Under the pieces are notes generated by a model. The model was given only the letters and a program-made list of their open reading frames with translations, was not told the origin of the DNA and made no database searches. Source: Bacillota bacterium (lineage in GTDB: Bacteria > Bacillota > Clostridia > Oscillospirales > Acutalibacteraceae). Taken from it: 14,807 nucleotides of DNA. Shown one piece after another: positions 1 through 9,094 of the stretch (its first letter is position 1; each line of letters begins with the position of its first letter). Location of the stretch: contig JAQXHB010000073.1 of NCBI GenBank assembly GCA_029007015.1, positions 1 through 14,807 of the forward strand. Direction: 5' to 3'. Position numbers and translations under genes: made by a program.

Positions 1-2059
1 CCTTTACGCCGCGCGAAGTGCGCCCGAGCGGACGGGCGTCGCTCTCATCAAAACAGATGGCCATTCCGTTGCGGGTGGCCACCAGCAATCGGTCGTTGCC
101 GTCGGTCATGCGCACCCAGCGCAGTTGGTCGCCCTCGTCCAGATTTATAGCGATAAGGCCGCCCTTGCGCGCCGTGTTGTACTTCATCAGTTCGGTGCGC
201 TTGATGACGCCGTTTTTGGTGATCATGCACAGATATTTGTTTTCCTCAAATTCGCCCACCTTGAGCATGGCCGAAATCTTTTCCTCCGGTTGAAGCGGCA
301 GCACATTAACAATGTTCAGTCCCTTTGATGTGCGGCTGCCCTCGGGAACCTCATATGCCTTAAGACGGTAGACACGGCCGAAATTGCTGAAAAACAGAAC
401 ATAGTCGTGTGACGAGCAGATGAACATGTCGCTGGTATAGTCATCGTCACGCGTGGTCATGCCGGTGATGCCCCTGCCGCCGCGGTTCTGTACGCGGTAG
501 GTGTCGCTCGGCAAGCGCTTGATGTAGCCGTCCTTGGTCAGCGTCAGCACGCTTTCCTCAACCGGTATGAGGTCCTCAATATCAACATCGCCGCTGACCG
601 TCATTATCTCGGTGCGGCGGTCATCTGCGTACTTGTCGCGCAGGTTGAGCGCCTCTGTCTTGACGATATCCAGTACCAGATTGTGATTGGACAAAATCTC
701 GGTGAAATAGGCAATTTTCTCCAGCAGAGCCGACAGTTCCTCCTCAATCTTGGTCCGCTCAAGTCCGGTCAACTGGCCCAAACGCATCTGAACAATTGCG
801 GTGGCCTGAATTTCGTCAAAATCGAACCGCTCCATCAGCGCCTCTTTGCCCTCGTTGACCGATTTGGCGGCGCGGAGAATTTTGATAACCTCGTCAATGA
901 AGTCAAGCGCCTTTTTGAGTCCCTCTAAAATATGTGCGCGCTCCTGCGCCTTGCGCAAATCGTAACGGGTGCGCTTTTCAATTATCTCGCACTGGAAGTC
1001 GATGTAGTGCTGGAGCATTTCCTTGAGGGTGAGCGTTTTGGGCTCGCCGTTGACCAGCGCGAGCATGATGACGCCGTATGTGTCCTGAAGTTGGGTGTAC
1101 GCAAACAGTTTGTTGAGCACCACCTGCGGATTGGCGTCGCGCTTAAGGTCGATAACAATGCGTATGCCGTCGCGGTTGGAGTAGTCAACCACATCGTCGA
1201 TGCCCTCGATGCGCTTTTCATCCACCAGGTCATTTATCGACTTGACCAATTTCAACTTGTTGACCATATAGGGTATCTCGGTGACGGTGATGCGCGTTTT
1301 GCCGTTGCGCAGTTCCTCGGTCTCGGTGCGGGCGCGCATAATCACGCGGCCGCGGCCGGTTGCGTATGCGGCGCGTATGCCCGAGCGGCCCATGATAAGG
1401 CCTCCGGTGGGAAAATCGGGCCCCTTGATGTGCTCACACAACTCGTCGACCGTAACATCGGGGTTGTCGATAAGACAGCACATGCCGTCAATAACCTCGC
1501 CGAGGTTGTGCGGCGGTATCTTGGTGGCCATACCTACGGCGATACCCTCCGAGCCGTTTACCAGCAGATTTGGAAAACGGGCGGGCAGTACGGTCGGCTC
1601 CTTCAGGCGGTCATCGTAGTTGGAAACAAATGAAACCGTTTCCTTTTCAATGTCACCGAGCATTTCCATCGAAATTTTGGAAAGACGCGACTCGGTATAT
1701 CTGTATGCGGCGGCGGGGTAGCCGTCGATTGAGCCGAAGTTGCCGTGGCCGTCTATGAGCATGTATCTGAGCGAGTGGTCCTGCGCCAAACGCACCATGG
1801 CGTCGTAAACCGAAGCGTCGCCGTGCGGATGATAACGGCCCAGCACCGAACCGACCGTATCGGCACACTTGCGATAGGCCTTGTCGGGGGTCAGCGAATT
1901 TTCATACATTGTGTAGAGTATGCGGCGGTGTACCGGCTTGAGTCCGTCGCGCACATCAGGCAGGGCGCGACTGACGATGACCGACATTGAATATTCAAGG
2001 TACGCCTTGCGCATTTCGTCAACTATTTCAACAGGTATAAGTCTCTGTTCGTCGTTCAT
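1..2059 (-). CDS. gyrA: DNA gyrase subunit A, 3' end cut off by the window edge
   Basis: GyrA is the DNA-breaking and DNA-wrapping subunit of gyrase (A2B2), which introduces negative supercoils using ATP. The window holds 686 codons from the ATG at 2059 into the C-terminal pinwheel; the usual length is about 800-850 residues. Visible landmarks are the RYTE motif with catalytic Tyr121, the helix-4 stretch HGDASVYD (Ala82, Asp86), the conserved LVNGSEGIAVGMAT stretch, and a GyrA-box QNRGGRG at about residues 524-530 (consensus Q-R/K-RGG-R/K-G, so the second position is Asn). The blade motif GRTSRGVKG reaches the window edge. The start overlaps the stop of the upstream YcxB-like gene (ATGA), with the ribosome binding site AAAGGTGAG inside that gene, so the two are probably translationally coupled. 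No frame break was seen. Sequence identity to GyrA rather than ParC is supported by the GyrA-box and by the gyrB neighbour. Confidence 0.97.
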   Translation of the reverse strand, partial: MNDEQRLIPVEIVDEMRKAYLEYSMSVIVSRALPDVRDGLKPVHRRILYTMYENSLTPDKAYRKCADTVGSVLGRYHPHGDASVYDAMVRLAQDHSLRYMLIDGHGNFGSIDGYPAAAYRYTESRLSKISMEMLGDIEKETVSFVSNYDDRLKEPTVLPARFPNLLVNGSEGIAVGMATKIPPHNLGEVIDGMCCLIDNPDVTVDELCEHIKGPDFPTGGLIMGRSGIRAAYATGRGRVIMRARTETEELRNGKTRITVTEIPYMVNKLKLVKSINDLVDEKRIEGIDDVVDYSNRDGIRIVIDLKRDANPQVVLNKLFAYTQLQDTYGVIMLALVNGEPKTLTLKEMLQHYIDFQCEIIEKRTRYDLRKAQERAHILEGLKKALDFIDEVIKILRAAKSVNEGKEALMERFDFDEIQATAIVQMRLGQLTGLERTKIEEELSALLEKIAYFTEILSNHNLVLDIVKTEALNLRDKYADDRRTEIMTVSGDVDIEDLIPVEESVLTLTKDGYIKRLPSDTYRVQNRGGRGITGMTTRDDDYTSDMFICSSHDYVLFFSNFGRVYRLKAYEVPEGSRTSKGLNIVNVLPLQPEEKISAMLKVGEFEENKYLCMITKNGVIKRTELMKYNTARKGGLIAINLDEGDQLRWVRMTDGNDRLLVATRNGMAICFDESDARPLGRTSRGVK

Positions 2060-2598
2060 TGATTCTCACCTTTTTTATCAGAATTGTCACTCGTATTTCT
2101 ATGGATGCCGTCATTGATGACAGCCAGCACCTCGGCCACTTGACCGCCGTCAAATGCTCTGTGCGGCACAATCAGCAGTCGGCCGTCGGGCAGTTCAATG
2201 ACAAACAAATTGTTGGCGGTGCAGAGCCGGCAACGGCTGTCAAGCGGCACCAAAAAGCCGTCGCCGCTGTCCTGTCTCCGCACGCTGATACTACCGCTCT
2301 CGACAGTCAGGTCAATGGTTTGTCCGTTTACCGCCTGCTCGATGGAGCGCCGCTCGTTAAGCGGCGGATATATCCACACATAGGCTATAATTGCCGCACA
2401 AACAGCGATTATAAAGTAGTAAAACAAGTTGGTCGGATTGCTTATTATGCCGTAACCGAACATAACCATGGCGACAATCGCCACGACCGTCTGGGTCAGA
2501 CTGGTTTTGAAATACGGTTTTAATCTGCCGGCGGCAATAAGTGCCTCTTTGACCTCGTCAAAAGTCAGCACATACTGCGCCGTGTATTTTTTATCCAT
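2056..2598 (-). CDS. YcxB-like small membrane protein between gyrB and gyrA
   Basis: A 180-residue protein with no known enzymatic role. Two hydrophobic segments at about residues 33-52 and 57-77 should form a membrane hairpin. A soluble domain follows, ending in a strand with LLIVPHRAF (about 141-149), the pattern typical of the YcxB-like C-terminal domain (PF14317 as I recall it), and then a polar, charged tail. Family assignment rests on this pattern and the two-helix layout and is moderately secure; function is unknown. The gene starts 11 nt after the gyrB stop with a GGTGA-type ribosome binding site, and its TGA overlaps the gyrA ATG by 4 nt, so it is almost certainly co-transcribed with both gyrase genes. 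Such an insertion is not part of the standard Bacillota origin cluster. Nothing in the sequence shows that it acts on gyrase. Confidence 0.85.
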   Translation of the reverse strand: MDKKYTAQYVLTFDEVKEALIAAGRLKPYFKTSLTQTVVAIVAMVMFGYGIISNPTNLFYYFIIAVCAAIIAYVWIYPPLNERRSIEQAVNGQTIDLTVESGSISVRRQDSGDGFLVPLDSRCRLCTANNLFVIELPDGRLLIVPHRAFDGGQVAEVLAVINDGIHRNTSDNSDKKGENQ

Positions 2599-2609
2599 AG
2601 CGTCACCGA

Positions 2610-4553
<1,944 letters not shown>

Positions 4554-4603
4554 CCTGAATTTCTCCAATCTGCTCGCCCGAGGGCAGCAATTATTTTTAT
4601 ATG

Positions 4604-4873
4604 TCAGCGAACATCAAAAAAATCTGCTCGCTTGAGAAGCGTTTGTGACGATATCTGCGATATATATACCACCCGGCCGCTTGGGCGGCGGCTGTCTCGG
4701 CAGACAACAAATGATTTTGGCAGTTCATATGTGACATTGACAACATCGCCCGCCTGCTCGGCCTGCCGCAGATAGTCACGGGTAGTTTTGCTCACGGTTG
4801 ATGTATCCATATCGAACACGCCTATTATATTTTCTTTTCTGACCACTGTGTCCTGACCCAAATGTATATACAC
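4604..4873 (-). CDS. remB: Extracellular matrix regulator RemB (DUF370 family, YaaB)
   Basis: A small regulator of about 89 residues from the RemA/RemB (DUF370) family, which in Bacillus subtilis controls biofilm matrix genes. The N-terminus VYIHLGQDTVV and the segment ELPKSFVVC...VYISQISSQTLLKR match the RemB pattern closely. RemB in B. subtilis likewise sits between recF and gyrB. I place the start at the GTG at 4873, giving MYIHLGQD, because GAGGGG in the last codons of recF is correctly spaced for it; an upstream ATG at 4888 overlaps that ribosome binding site and would add MRGDR. The start is 4 nt after the recF stop, so translation is probably coupled. The gene is well supported; whether it controls matrix genes in this organism is inference from the family. 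Confidence 0.9.
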   Translation of the reverse strand: MYIHLGQDTVVRKENIIGVFDMDTSTVSKTTRDYLRQAEQAGDVVNVTYELPKSFVVCRDSRRPSGRVVYISQISSQTLLKRADFFDVR

Positions 4874-4877
4874 CCTA

Positions 4878-5954
4878 TCACCCCTCATTAAGGCTGACGC
4901 GGCCGTTTTCTACATAGAAAAGTGCGCCGCACCTCATCATGTCCACTGTGTTTTTATCACAGCAGGTCAAAAACACCTGCCAGTCCTTAATATGGTTAAG
5001 TATGTAATCCTGGCGGGAGGCGTCCAACTCACTCATAACATCGTCAAGCAGGGCTATCGGCTGACAGTTACTGACCTTTTTTATTATTGCCGCCTCGCAC
5101 ATCTTGAGGGTTAGCACAGCCGAGCGCTGCTGCCCCTGAGAGGCAAATGACCGCGCAGAATGGTCATTGATGTTGATAATCAGGTCATCGCGGTGGGGGC
5201 CGACCGAGGTGACCGCCGCCGCTATATCGTCCCTGCGCGAGTTTTGAAGACGCTCATACAACTCTGCCGCCGATGCGGCCGCCGCCGAGTATTCGACCGA
5301 AATATGTTCGCGTCCGGACGATATGCCTGCGTAAATATTTTCTATAAATTCATTTATCAGTTCAACATATCTCTGCCGGTATTTGATTATAGCCGCGCCG
5401 GTCGACGCTATCTCTCTCTCGTAGACATCCAACATATCAATCAGTGAGGCATGAAACCGCACATCGCGCATGATAGAATTGCGCTGTGTAACGGCACGCC
5501 TGTAGCACGAGAGCAGCGAGACATATTTTGGCCACAACTGTGAAATGGCGTTGTCGATAAAGCGGCGCCGCACATCCGGCCCGTCCTTGATGAGGGACAA
5601 ATCGGTGGGAGAGAAAATAATCATGCGAATGTTGCCGGTCAGTTCACCGGCTGATTTGAGAGGTACGCCGTTTAGTTTGACCTTTTTCTGTTCGGCAATG
5701 GTCATCTCGGCCGTCTGGTCGCGACCGTCCATATTAAAGTCAATTTTAATTTTGGCGCTGTCACGCTCATAGTTGATTAGTTCGCTGTCCTTGCCGCGAA
5801 AACTCTTGAGCCCTGAAAAGAGCCAAATTGCCTCAAGCAAATTGGTCTTGCCCTGGGCGTTGCTGCCGTAAAAAACATTGATGCCGCTGTCGGTCAAAAT
5901 ATCGGTATCGGTAAGGTTGCGAAAGCCGCTCAGGCTGACACGAGTAATGTTCAT
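4878..5954 (-). CDS. recF: DNA replication and repair protein RecF
   Basis: RecF is an SMC-like ABC ATPase that, with RecO and RecR, loads RecA at single-strand gaps and stalled forks. In 358 residues: the N-terminus MNITRVSLSGFRNL, Walker A GSNAQGKT (30-37), the RecF motif FASQGQQRS (270-278) acting as the ABC signature, and Walker B IALLDDV (300-306) followed by the D-loop SELD. Length is normal for the family. The ATG shares its first base with the last base of the upstream S4 gene stop (TAATG), with GGGGACAGG just upstream as ribosome binding site. The TGA stop lies 4 nt before the probable remB start. It belongs to the dnaN-yaaA-recF-remB run. Confidence 0.97.
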   Translation of the reverse strand: MNITRVSLSGFRNLTDTDILTDSGINVFYGSNAQGKTNLLEAIWLFSGLKSFRGKDSELINYERDSAKIKIDFNMDGRDQTAEMTIAEQKKVKLNGVPLKSAGELTGNIRMIIFSPTDLSLIKDGPDVRRRFIDNAISQLWPKYVSLLSCYRRAVTQRNSIMRDVRFHASLIDMLDVYEREIASTGAAIIKYRQRYVELINEFIENIYAGISSGREHISVEYSAAAASAAELYERLQNSRRDDIAAAVTSVGPHRDDLIININDHSARSFASQGQQRSAVLTLKMCEAAIIKKVSNCQPIALLDDVMSELDASRQDYILNHIKDWQVFLTCCDKNTVDMMRCGALFYVENGRVSLNEG

Positions 5955-6178
5955 TACCTGTCCCCTGCCGCAATTTTTACAATCACGGTGTTTCCGTCAA
6001 ACTCGGCTGTATCGCCGTCGCGCAGTTTCTTGCCGCGCATCAAGCAGATTTCGCCGTTGACTTTGACCTGACCGTCCTGAATGACAAATTTAGCCATTCC
6101 TCCGGTGTCAATCATGCCGGCCAGTTTGAGCAGGCTGTCCAGCCGTATGTATTCGGTAGTTATCGTTACTGTATTCAT
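5954..6178 (-). CDS. yaaA: S4-domain RNA-binding protein YaaA
   Basis: A 74-residue protein that is essentially one S4 RNA-binding domain. The pattern IRLDSLLKLAGMIDTGGMAKF followed by VKVNGEICLMRGKKLRDGD is that of the YaaA/RlbA family located between dnaN and recF in many Bacillota, where it is thought to act in ribosome assembly. Both ends overlap neighbours by a single base: the ATG begins on the last A of the dnaN stop (TAATG), and its own TAA shares its last A with the recF ATG. This leaves no room for its own promoter, so expression must depend on the dnaN transcript and on re-initiation. Length is typical. Confidence 0.93.
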   Translation of the reverse strand: MNTVTITTEYIRLDSLLKLAGMIDTGGMAKFVIQDGQVKVNGEICLMRGKKLRDGDTAEFDGNTVIVKIAAGDR

Positions 6179-7275
6179 TACTTCAGTTTAACCGGCATGA
6201 TTATGAACAGAAAATTGTCACCGCCGATGGGGTGTATAACTGCCGGTGCCTGAGGCCCGCCCATTTCAAACACTACCTCGTCCGACTCGGTCGCCTTGAG
6301 CGCATCGAGCAGATAGCGGTTGTTAAACCCTATTTCTACCGGTTGTCCCTCCAATTTTATTTCAATTTCGTCCTGCGCGCTTCCCAGTTCGGTATTGCAC
6401 GAGGCAACAAAAAAGTCGTTTTCAAACTTGCACCGCAGAGGAGTGGTTTTTATTCTTTCTAAAATTATCTGCGACACGCGCTCGACCGATGAAATCATCT
6501 CACGGGTGTTTACCTGCACCTTTGTTGAAGTGCTTTTCGGTATGGCCGACTCATAATTGAGAAATTCTCCCACAAGCAGTCGCGAAACCACATTAAACCC
6601 ATCAACCGAGAAAATTATGTGGCGGTCGGATACCGAGAGCATAACTTCTTCATCGCCCGATATGAGTTTTGTCACTTCACTCATTGTTTTGCTCGGCACG
6701 ATAAAAGAAATATCGCCGTCAAAATCAATCTTTTCCTTGCGGATGGCCAGTCGGTATCCGTCAACTGCAATCATATTTATTGAGTTGTCCTTGATTTCAT
6801 ACATCAGGCCTGTATAAAGAGGTTTGTTGGCATCGGCCGGAGCAACCGAGAAAATGGTTTGTCTGACCATGCTCTGAAGTGTCTCTGCCGGCAGAGACAG
6901 GCTCTTGCCCTCCTCGACGCTCGGCATGTCGGGAAACTCGTCGGCGTTGATACCCATGAGGGAGAAGTGTGACTTGCCGGAGAATATTTCACACACCAGA
7001 CGGTCATCGACAGAAATGGTCACCGTGTCGTCGGGCAGACGGCGAACAATGTCGCAGAACAGTTTTGCATCAAAAACCACCTTGCCTCGTTCTTTAACAG
7101 TGGCGTCGATGGTCTTTGTTATGCCGATTTCAAGGTCATAACCCGACAGAGTCAGGTTTTGTTCAGCCACCAGCAGTATGCCTGACAGCGCCGGAATGGC
7201 TGATGTGGATGGAATAACCCTTGCAATGTGATTGGCAGTTTCGCTGAGTAGTTGTTTGTTGCATGTAATGTTCAT
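6178..7275 (-). CDS. dnaN: DNA polymerase III beta subunit (sliding clamp)
   Basis: The beta clamp is a ring dimer that tethers DNA polymerase III and repair proteins to DNA. About 365 residues, the normal length for three clamp domains. Characteristic pieces are the N-terminus MNITCNKQLL...IPALSGILL, FDAKLFCDIVRRLPDD, GINADEFPDMP, the middle segment VDGYRLAIRKE, FIVPSKTM, and the C-terminus HPIGGDNFLFIIMPVKL with the hydrophobic pocket strand. I prefer the ATG at 7275 because family members begin this way and GAG lies 9 nt upstream; an in-frame ATG at 7284 (adding MTV) has GAG directly against it, which is too close. The stop overlaps the yaaA start by 1 nt. Upstream lies the AT-rich presumed origin; I could not identify a convincing dnaN promoter, so it may be read through from dnaA. 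Confidence 0.97.
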   Translation of the reverse strand: MNITCNKQLLSETANHIARVIPSTSAIPALSGILLVAEQNLTLSGYDLEIGITKTIDATVKERGKVVFDAKLFCDIVRRLPDDTVTISVDDRLVCEIFSGKSHFSLMGINADEFPDMPSVEEGKSLSLPAETLQSMVRQTIFSVAPADANKPLYTGLMYEIKDNSINMIAVDGYRLAIRKEKIDFDGDISFIVPSKTMSEVTKLISGDEEVMLSVSDRHIIFSVDGFNVVSRLLVGEFLNYESAIPKSTSTKVQVNTREMISSVERVSQIILERIKTTPLRCKFENDFFVASCNTELGSAQDEIEIKLEGQPVEIGFNNRYLLDALKATESDEVVFEMGGPQAPAVIHPIGGDNFLFIIMPVKLK

Positions 7276-7341
7276 AACTGTCATCTCAATTCTTTTTTAA
7301 TATAAATAAAATGAATTTTTCTATATAAACATAAATAAAAA

Positions 7342-7356
7342 AAGTAGTATCAGTAG
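7342..7356 (+). other. DnaA-trio-like array
   Basis: On the plus strand, read 3' to 5' from 7356, the triplets are GAT-GAC-TAT-GAT-GAA, then AAA further on. The published trio consensus is 3'-[G/A]A[T/A]-5'. Three of these five triplets fit exactly and each of the other two differs at one position, while the central A is kept in all. The array lies immediately on the dnaN side of the repeat cluster and directly beside the A/T tract, the expected geometry for DnaA filament entry onto single-stranded DNA. Confidence is limited by the shortness of the array. Confidence 0.5.
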
Positions 7357-7366
7357 AGACTGTCAA

Positions 7367-7428
7367 AATGTTTAAAAGTGTAAAAATTGCTTTATTTAAA
7401 CATTTCAGGCAATTTAAAATTTTTACAC
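7367..7428. repeat. Two interleaved perfect inverted repeats
   Basis: Repeat A is AATGTTTAAA (7367-7376) with its complement TTTAAACATT (7395-7404), 10-bp arms. Repeat B is GTGTAAAAATT (7378-7388) with AATTTTTACAC (7418-7428), 11-bp arms. The order is A-B-A'-B', so the two stems cannot nest and would make a pseudoknot-like fold, or represent paired protein-binding sites. Both arms contain sequence resembling weak DnaA boxes (TTTTAAACA; TTTTACACC). Placed right next to the trio-like array. Confidence 0.6.
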
Positions 7429-7498
7429 CGTGTGTTGAATAATTGTTAAAATTTTGGGCAACAATATAAGGTTAAACAATTACTGACACAGTTTAACA
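7369..7498. repeat. Six copies of a 9-mer with core TTNAACA
   Basis: Copies: TTTTAAACA (minus, 7369-7377), ATTTAAACA (plus, 7394-7402), TATTCAACA (minus, 7433-7441), ATTTTAACA (minus, 7444-7452), GGTTAAACA (plus, 7470-7478) and AGTTTAACA (plus, 7490-7498). All end in AACA, like the CACA end of the DnaA box TTATCCACA, but differ from that consensus at three or more positions. The last two also form a GTTAAAC/GTTTAAC dyad. They may be lineage-specific DnaA sites, sites for another regulator, or in part a by-product of AT-rich composition. Confidence 0.4.
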
Positions 7499-7527
7499 TT
7501 CAATATTCAAAACTTTGTCTAAAAATA

Positions 7528-8838
7528 TTACATATTTTCAGAGTCAAAATTTTTGATAATATCCTGAATAATTTCTTTCTCTCGGGTGCCGCGGTCGATA
7601 TATTTTTCTTTAACCTGATTGATGGAATATATGACGGTGGTGTGTTTTTTGCCGAATGAATTGCCCAACTCCTCCAGCGAAATACCCGGTATCAGTTCTC
7701 TGCAAATATACATGGCAATCTGTCTGCCCTTTGAGATTGAGGCCGACTGCTTGTTTGAATAAATGTCGTCGGGGGTCAGCGAGAAGGTGTGAGCCACCTC
7801 GTTTACCACGCGCTCAACCGTTATCGGCTCGCGCTCGCTTGAGTATCGAATGTTGTTGATAACATTCTGCACATTGCTGTTATTTATCCGCACACCGTCA
7901 AAAATTATCATCGCCTGCAGTTTCTTAACCACACCCTCAAGTTGGCGAATGTTCTGTTTAACTTGGTCAGCGATAAAATAAACGATGTCGTCGTCGAGGT
8001 TGATGTTGAGCATCTGTGCCTTGCGCTTGATGATGCCGACGCGCGTCTCAAACTCGGGCGGCGCAATGTCGGCCAGCAGTCCGCTGTCAAAACGGGAACG
8101 GATACGGTCATCAAGCGATTTGATGTCCTTGGGTGGACGGTCGGAGGTGACAACTATCTGCTTGCCGGCCAGATAGAGGGTGTTGAAGGTGTTGAAAAAT
8201 TCCTCCTGCGTCGACTCCTTGCCGGCGATAAACTGAATATCGTCGAGCATCAGCATGTCCACGGTGCGAAATCTCTCTCGAAACTCAACCATGCGGCCCT
8301 CATTCAAACTGCGTATGAGTTCGTTGGTAAACTCCTCGGTGCGCATGTAAAGCAGTTTTTTATTTGGATATTTTTCCTTAACACGGTTGTAGATGGCAAA
8401 CATGAGGTGGGTTTTGCCCACGCCCGAGTTGCCGTAGATGAACAGAGGATTGTAGATAATCGACTTATTCTCAGCAACAGCCAGCGACGCCGCGTGCGCA
8501 AAGCGGTTGGACGCGCCGACGATGTATGTATCGAATGTGTATGAATACTCAGCCGTTTCGGCGGCGACGACACCGCCGGCCGGTTGGTCGCTGTCCTCAC
8601 ATATCAGTTTGAGATTGACGCGAAAGCCGATGACCGCCTCAAAAGCGTCGCTGATGCCGGCGGCATAGGTCTGCTCGATGACATTGCGGTGCATATCACT
8701 CTGGACAGCCAAGACCGCCTCGTTATTTTTCAGTTCTATTGGGCGAATGGGCTCGAACCACATGCGATAGGCGACGTCGGACACCTGCTTGCGGCAGTGT
8801 TCACACACGCTGTTCCATATATCCTTGAAAGTGTACAA
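7528..8838 (-). CDS. dnaA: Chromosomal replication initiator DnaA
   Basis: DnaA is the AAA+ initiator that binds oriC, unwinds it and helps load the helicase. Numbering from the TTG at 8838 (436 residues): domain I with FKDIW and MWFEPI, a short linker, Walker A GNSGVGKTH (136-144), Walker B LMLDDIQF (196-203), sensor region TSDRPP...IRSRFDSGL, and C-terminal helix-turn-helix domain with GRQIAMY and HTTV. The DNA-recognition motif reads GKKHTTV (396-402) where most relatives have GGRDHTTV: one residue shorter, and Lys where E. coli has base-contacting Asp433. The TTG start was chosen because GGAGG (8850-8854) lies 11 nt upstream and the protein then begins like other DnaAs. An in-frame ATG at 8913 lies at the likely transcription start and would add an atypical 25-residue leader; a GTG at 8856 lacks a ribosome binding site. 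Confidence 0.96.
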   Translation of the reverse strand: MYTFKDIWNSVCEHCRKQVSDVAYRMWFEPIRPIELKNNEAVLAVQSDMHRNVIEQTYAAGISDAFEAVIGFRVNLKLICEDSDQPAGGVVAAETAEYSYTFDTYIVGASNRFAHAASLAVAENKSIIYNPLFIYGNSGVGKTHLMFAIYNRVKEKYPNKKLLYMRTEEFTNELIRSLNEGRMVEFRERFRTVDMLMLDDIQFIAGKESTQEEFFNTFNTLYLAGKQIVVTSDRPPKDIKSLDDRIRSRFDSGLLADIAPPEFETRVGIIKRKAQMLNINLDDDIVYFIADQVKQNIRQLEGVVKKLQAMIIFDGVRINNSNVQNVINNIRYSSEREPITVERVVNEVAHTFSLTPDDIYSNKQSASISKGRQIAMYICRELIPGISLEELGNSFGKKHTTVIYSINQVKEKYIDRGTREKEIIQDIIKNFDSENM

Positions 8839-8919
8839 TTTTGTTTCATCCTCCACATCTATTTTACATCCGAATGTATCGAAAAAATGCCCGAAAAAGG
8901 GGCGCAAATGCACAACCTA

Positions 8920-8948
8920 ATTGTACCACAAAACCGCCGCAAAATCAA
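8920..8948 (-). promoter_or_regulatory. Sigma-A-type promoter of dnaA
   Basis: On the minus strand a -35 TTGATT (8943-8948) is followed after exactly 17 nt by a -10 TACAAT (8920-8925). Transcription would start near 8913, giving a leader of about 75 nt to the TTG start at 8838. The leader contains GCCC/GGGC (8900-8903 with 8889-8892) around a C+T loop and then a run of six U, a weak terminator-like element with only four G-C pairs. No DnaA box was seen around the promoter, so autoregulation by DnaA is not evident here. Confidence 0.75.
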
Positions 8949-9027
8949 GAAAAATCGCCTTTTTAAAGTGCAAAAATTACCGATAAATTTTTGGTGCCTT
9001 TCAGCCGCAAAAAAAGGGATAAAAAAT

Positions 9028-9065
9028 CACAGAGAGACACTTCTTTTTAAAAGCGTCTCCCTGTG
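9028..9065 (-). terminator. Rho-independent terminator after the DUF2207 gene
   Basis: In the minus-strand transcript CACAGGGAGAC (9055-9065) pairs with GTCTCTCTGTG (9028-9038) over 11 bp with one G-U pair and a 16-nt loop, followed by ATTTTTTAT. On the plus strand the same stem has one A-C mismatch, so the minus direction is favoured. It separates the lemA-DUF2207 transcript from the dnaA promoter. The remaining 9066-9094 holds nothing else I recognise. Confidence 0.85.
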
Positions 9066-9094
9066 CTTTTTTATTAACTGCGGACTTATAAAAA

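Larger units (their letters stand above)
7276..7527. other. dnaA-dnaN intergenic region, probable oriC unwinding region
   Basis: About 250 nt with no gene, far richer in A+T than the flanking genes; the part next to dnaN (about 7290-7343) has almost no G or C. In B. subtilis the unwinding element of oriC lies between dnaA and dnaN, and this segment sits in the same place. Reading from dnaA toward dnaN it holds repeated TTNAACA 9-mers (7369-7498), interleaved inverted repeats (7367-7428), a DnaA-trio-like array (7342-7356) and an A/T tract. That order (boxes, trios, AT-rich) is the one known for the bacterial basal unwinding system. No canonical TTATCCACA box is present, which is the main weakness of the call. 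Confidence 0.6.

Noticed and set aside
2370..2378. ATATCCACA, one mismatch from a DnaA box
   Set aside because: Single copy within the YcxB-like gene with no cluster around it.
7344..7366. TTGACA on the minus strand (7361-7366) as the -35 of a dnaN promoter
   Set aside because: At 16-18 nt spacing the -10 would be a run of T; the GATACT further up is only 9 nt away. No convincing -10 exists.
7276..7527. A small RNA gene or riboswitch in the dnaA-dnaN gap
   Set aside because: The dyads are A/T-only for the most part and no known RNA motif is visible; origin function explains the composition better.
7884..7892. TTATCCGCA, one mismatch from a DnaA box
   Set aside because: Inside the dnaA coding sequence and alone; could matter only if part of a wider cluster, which I do not see.
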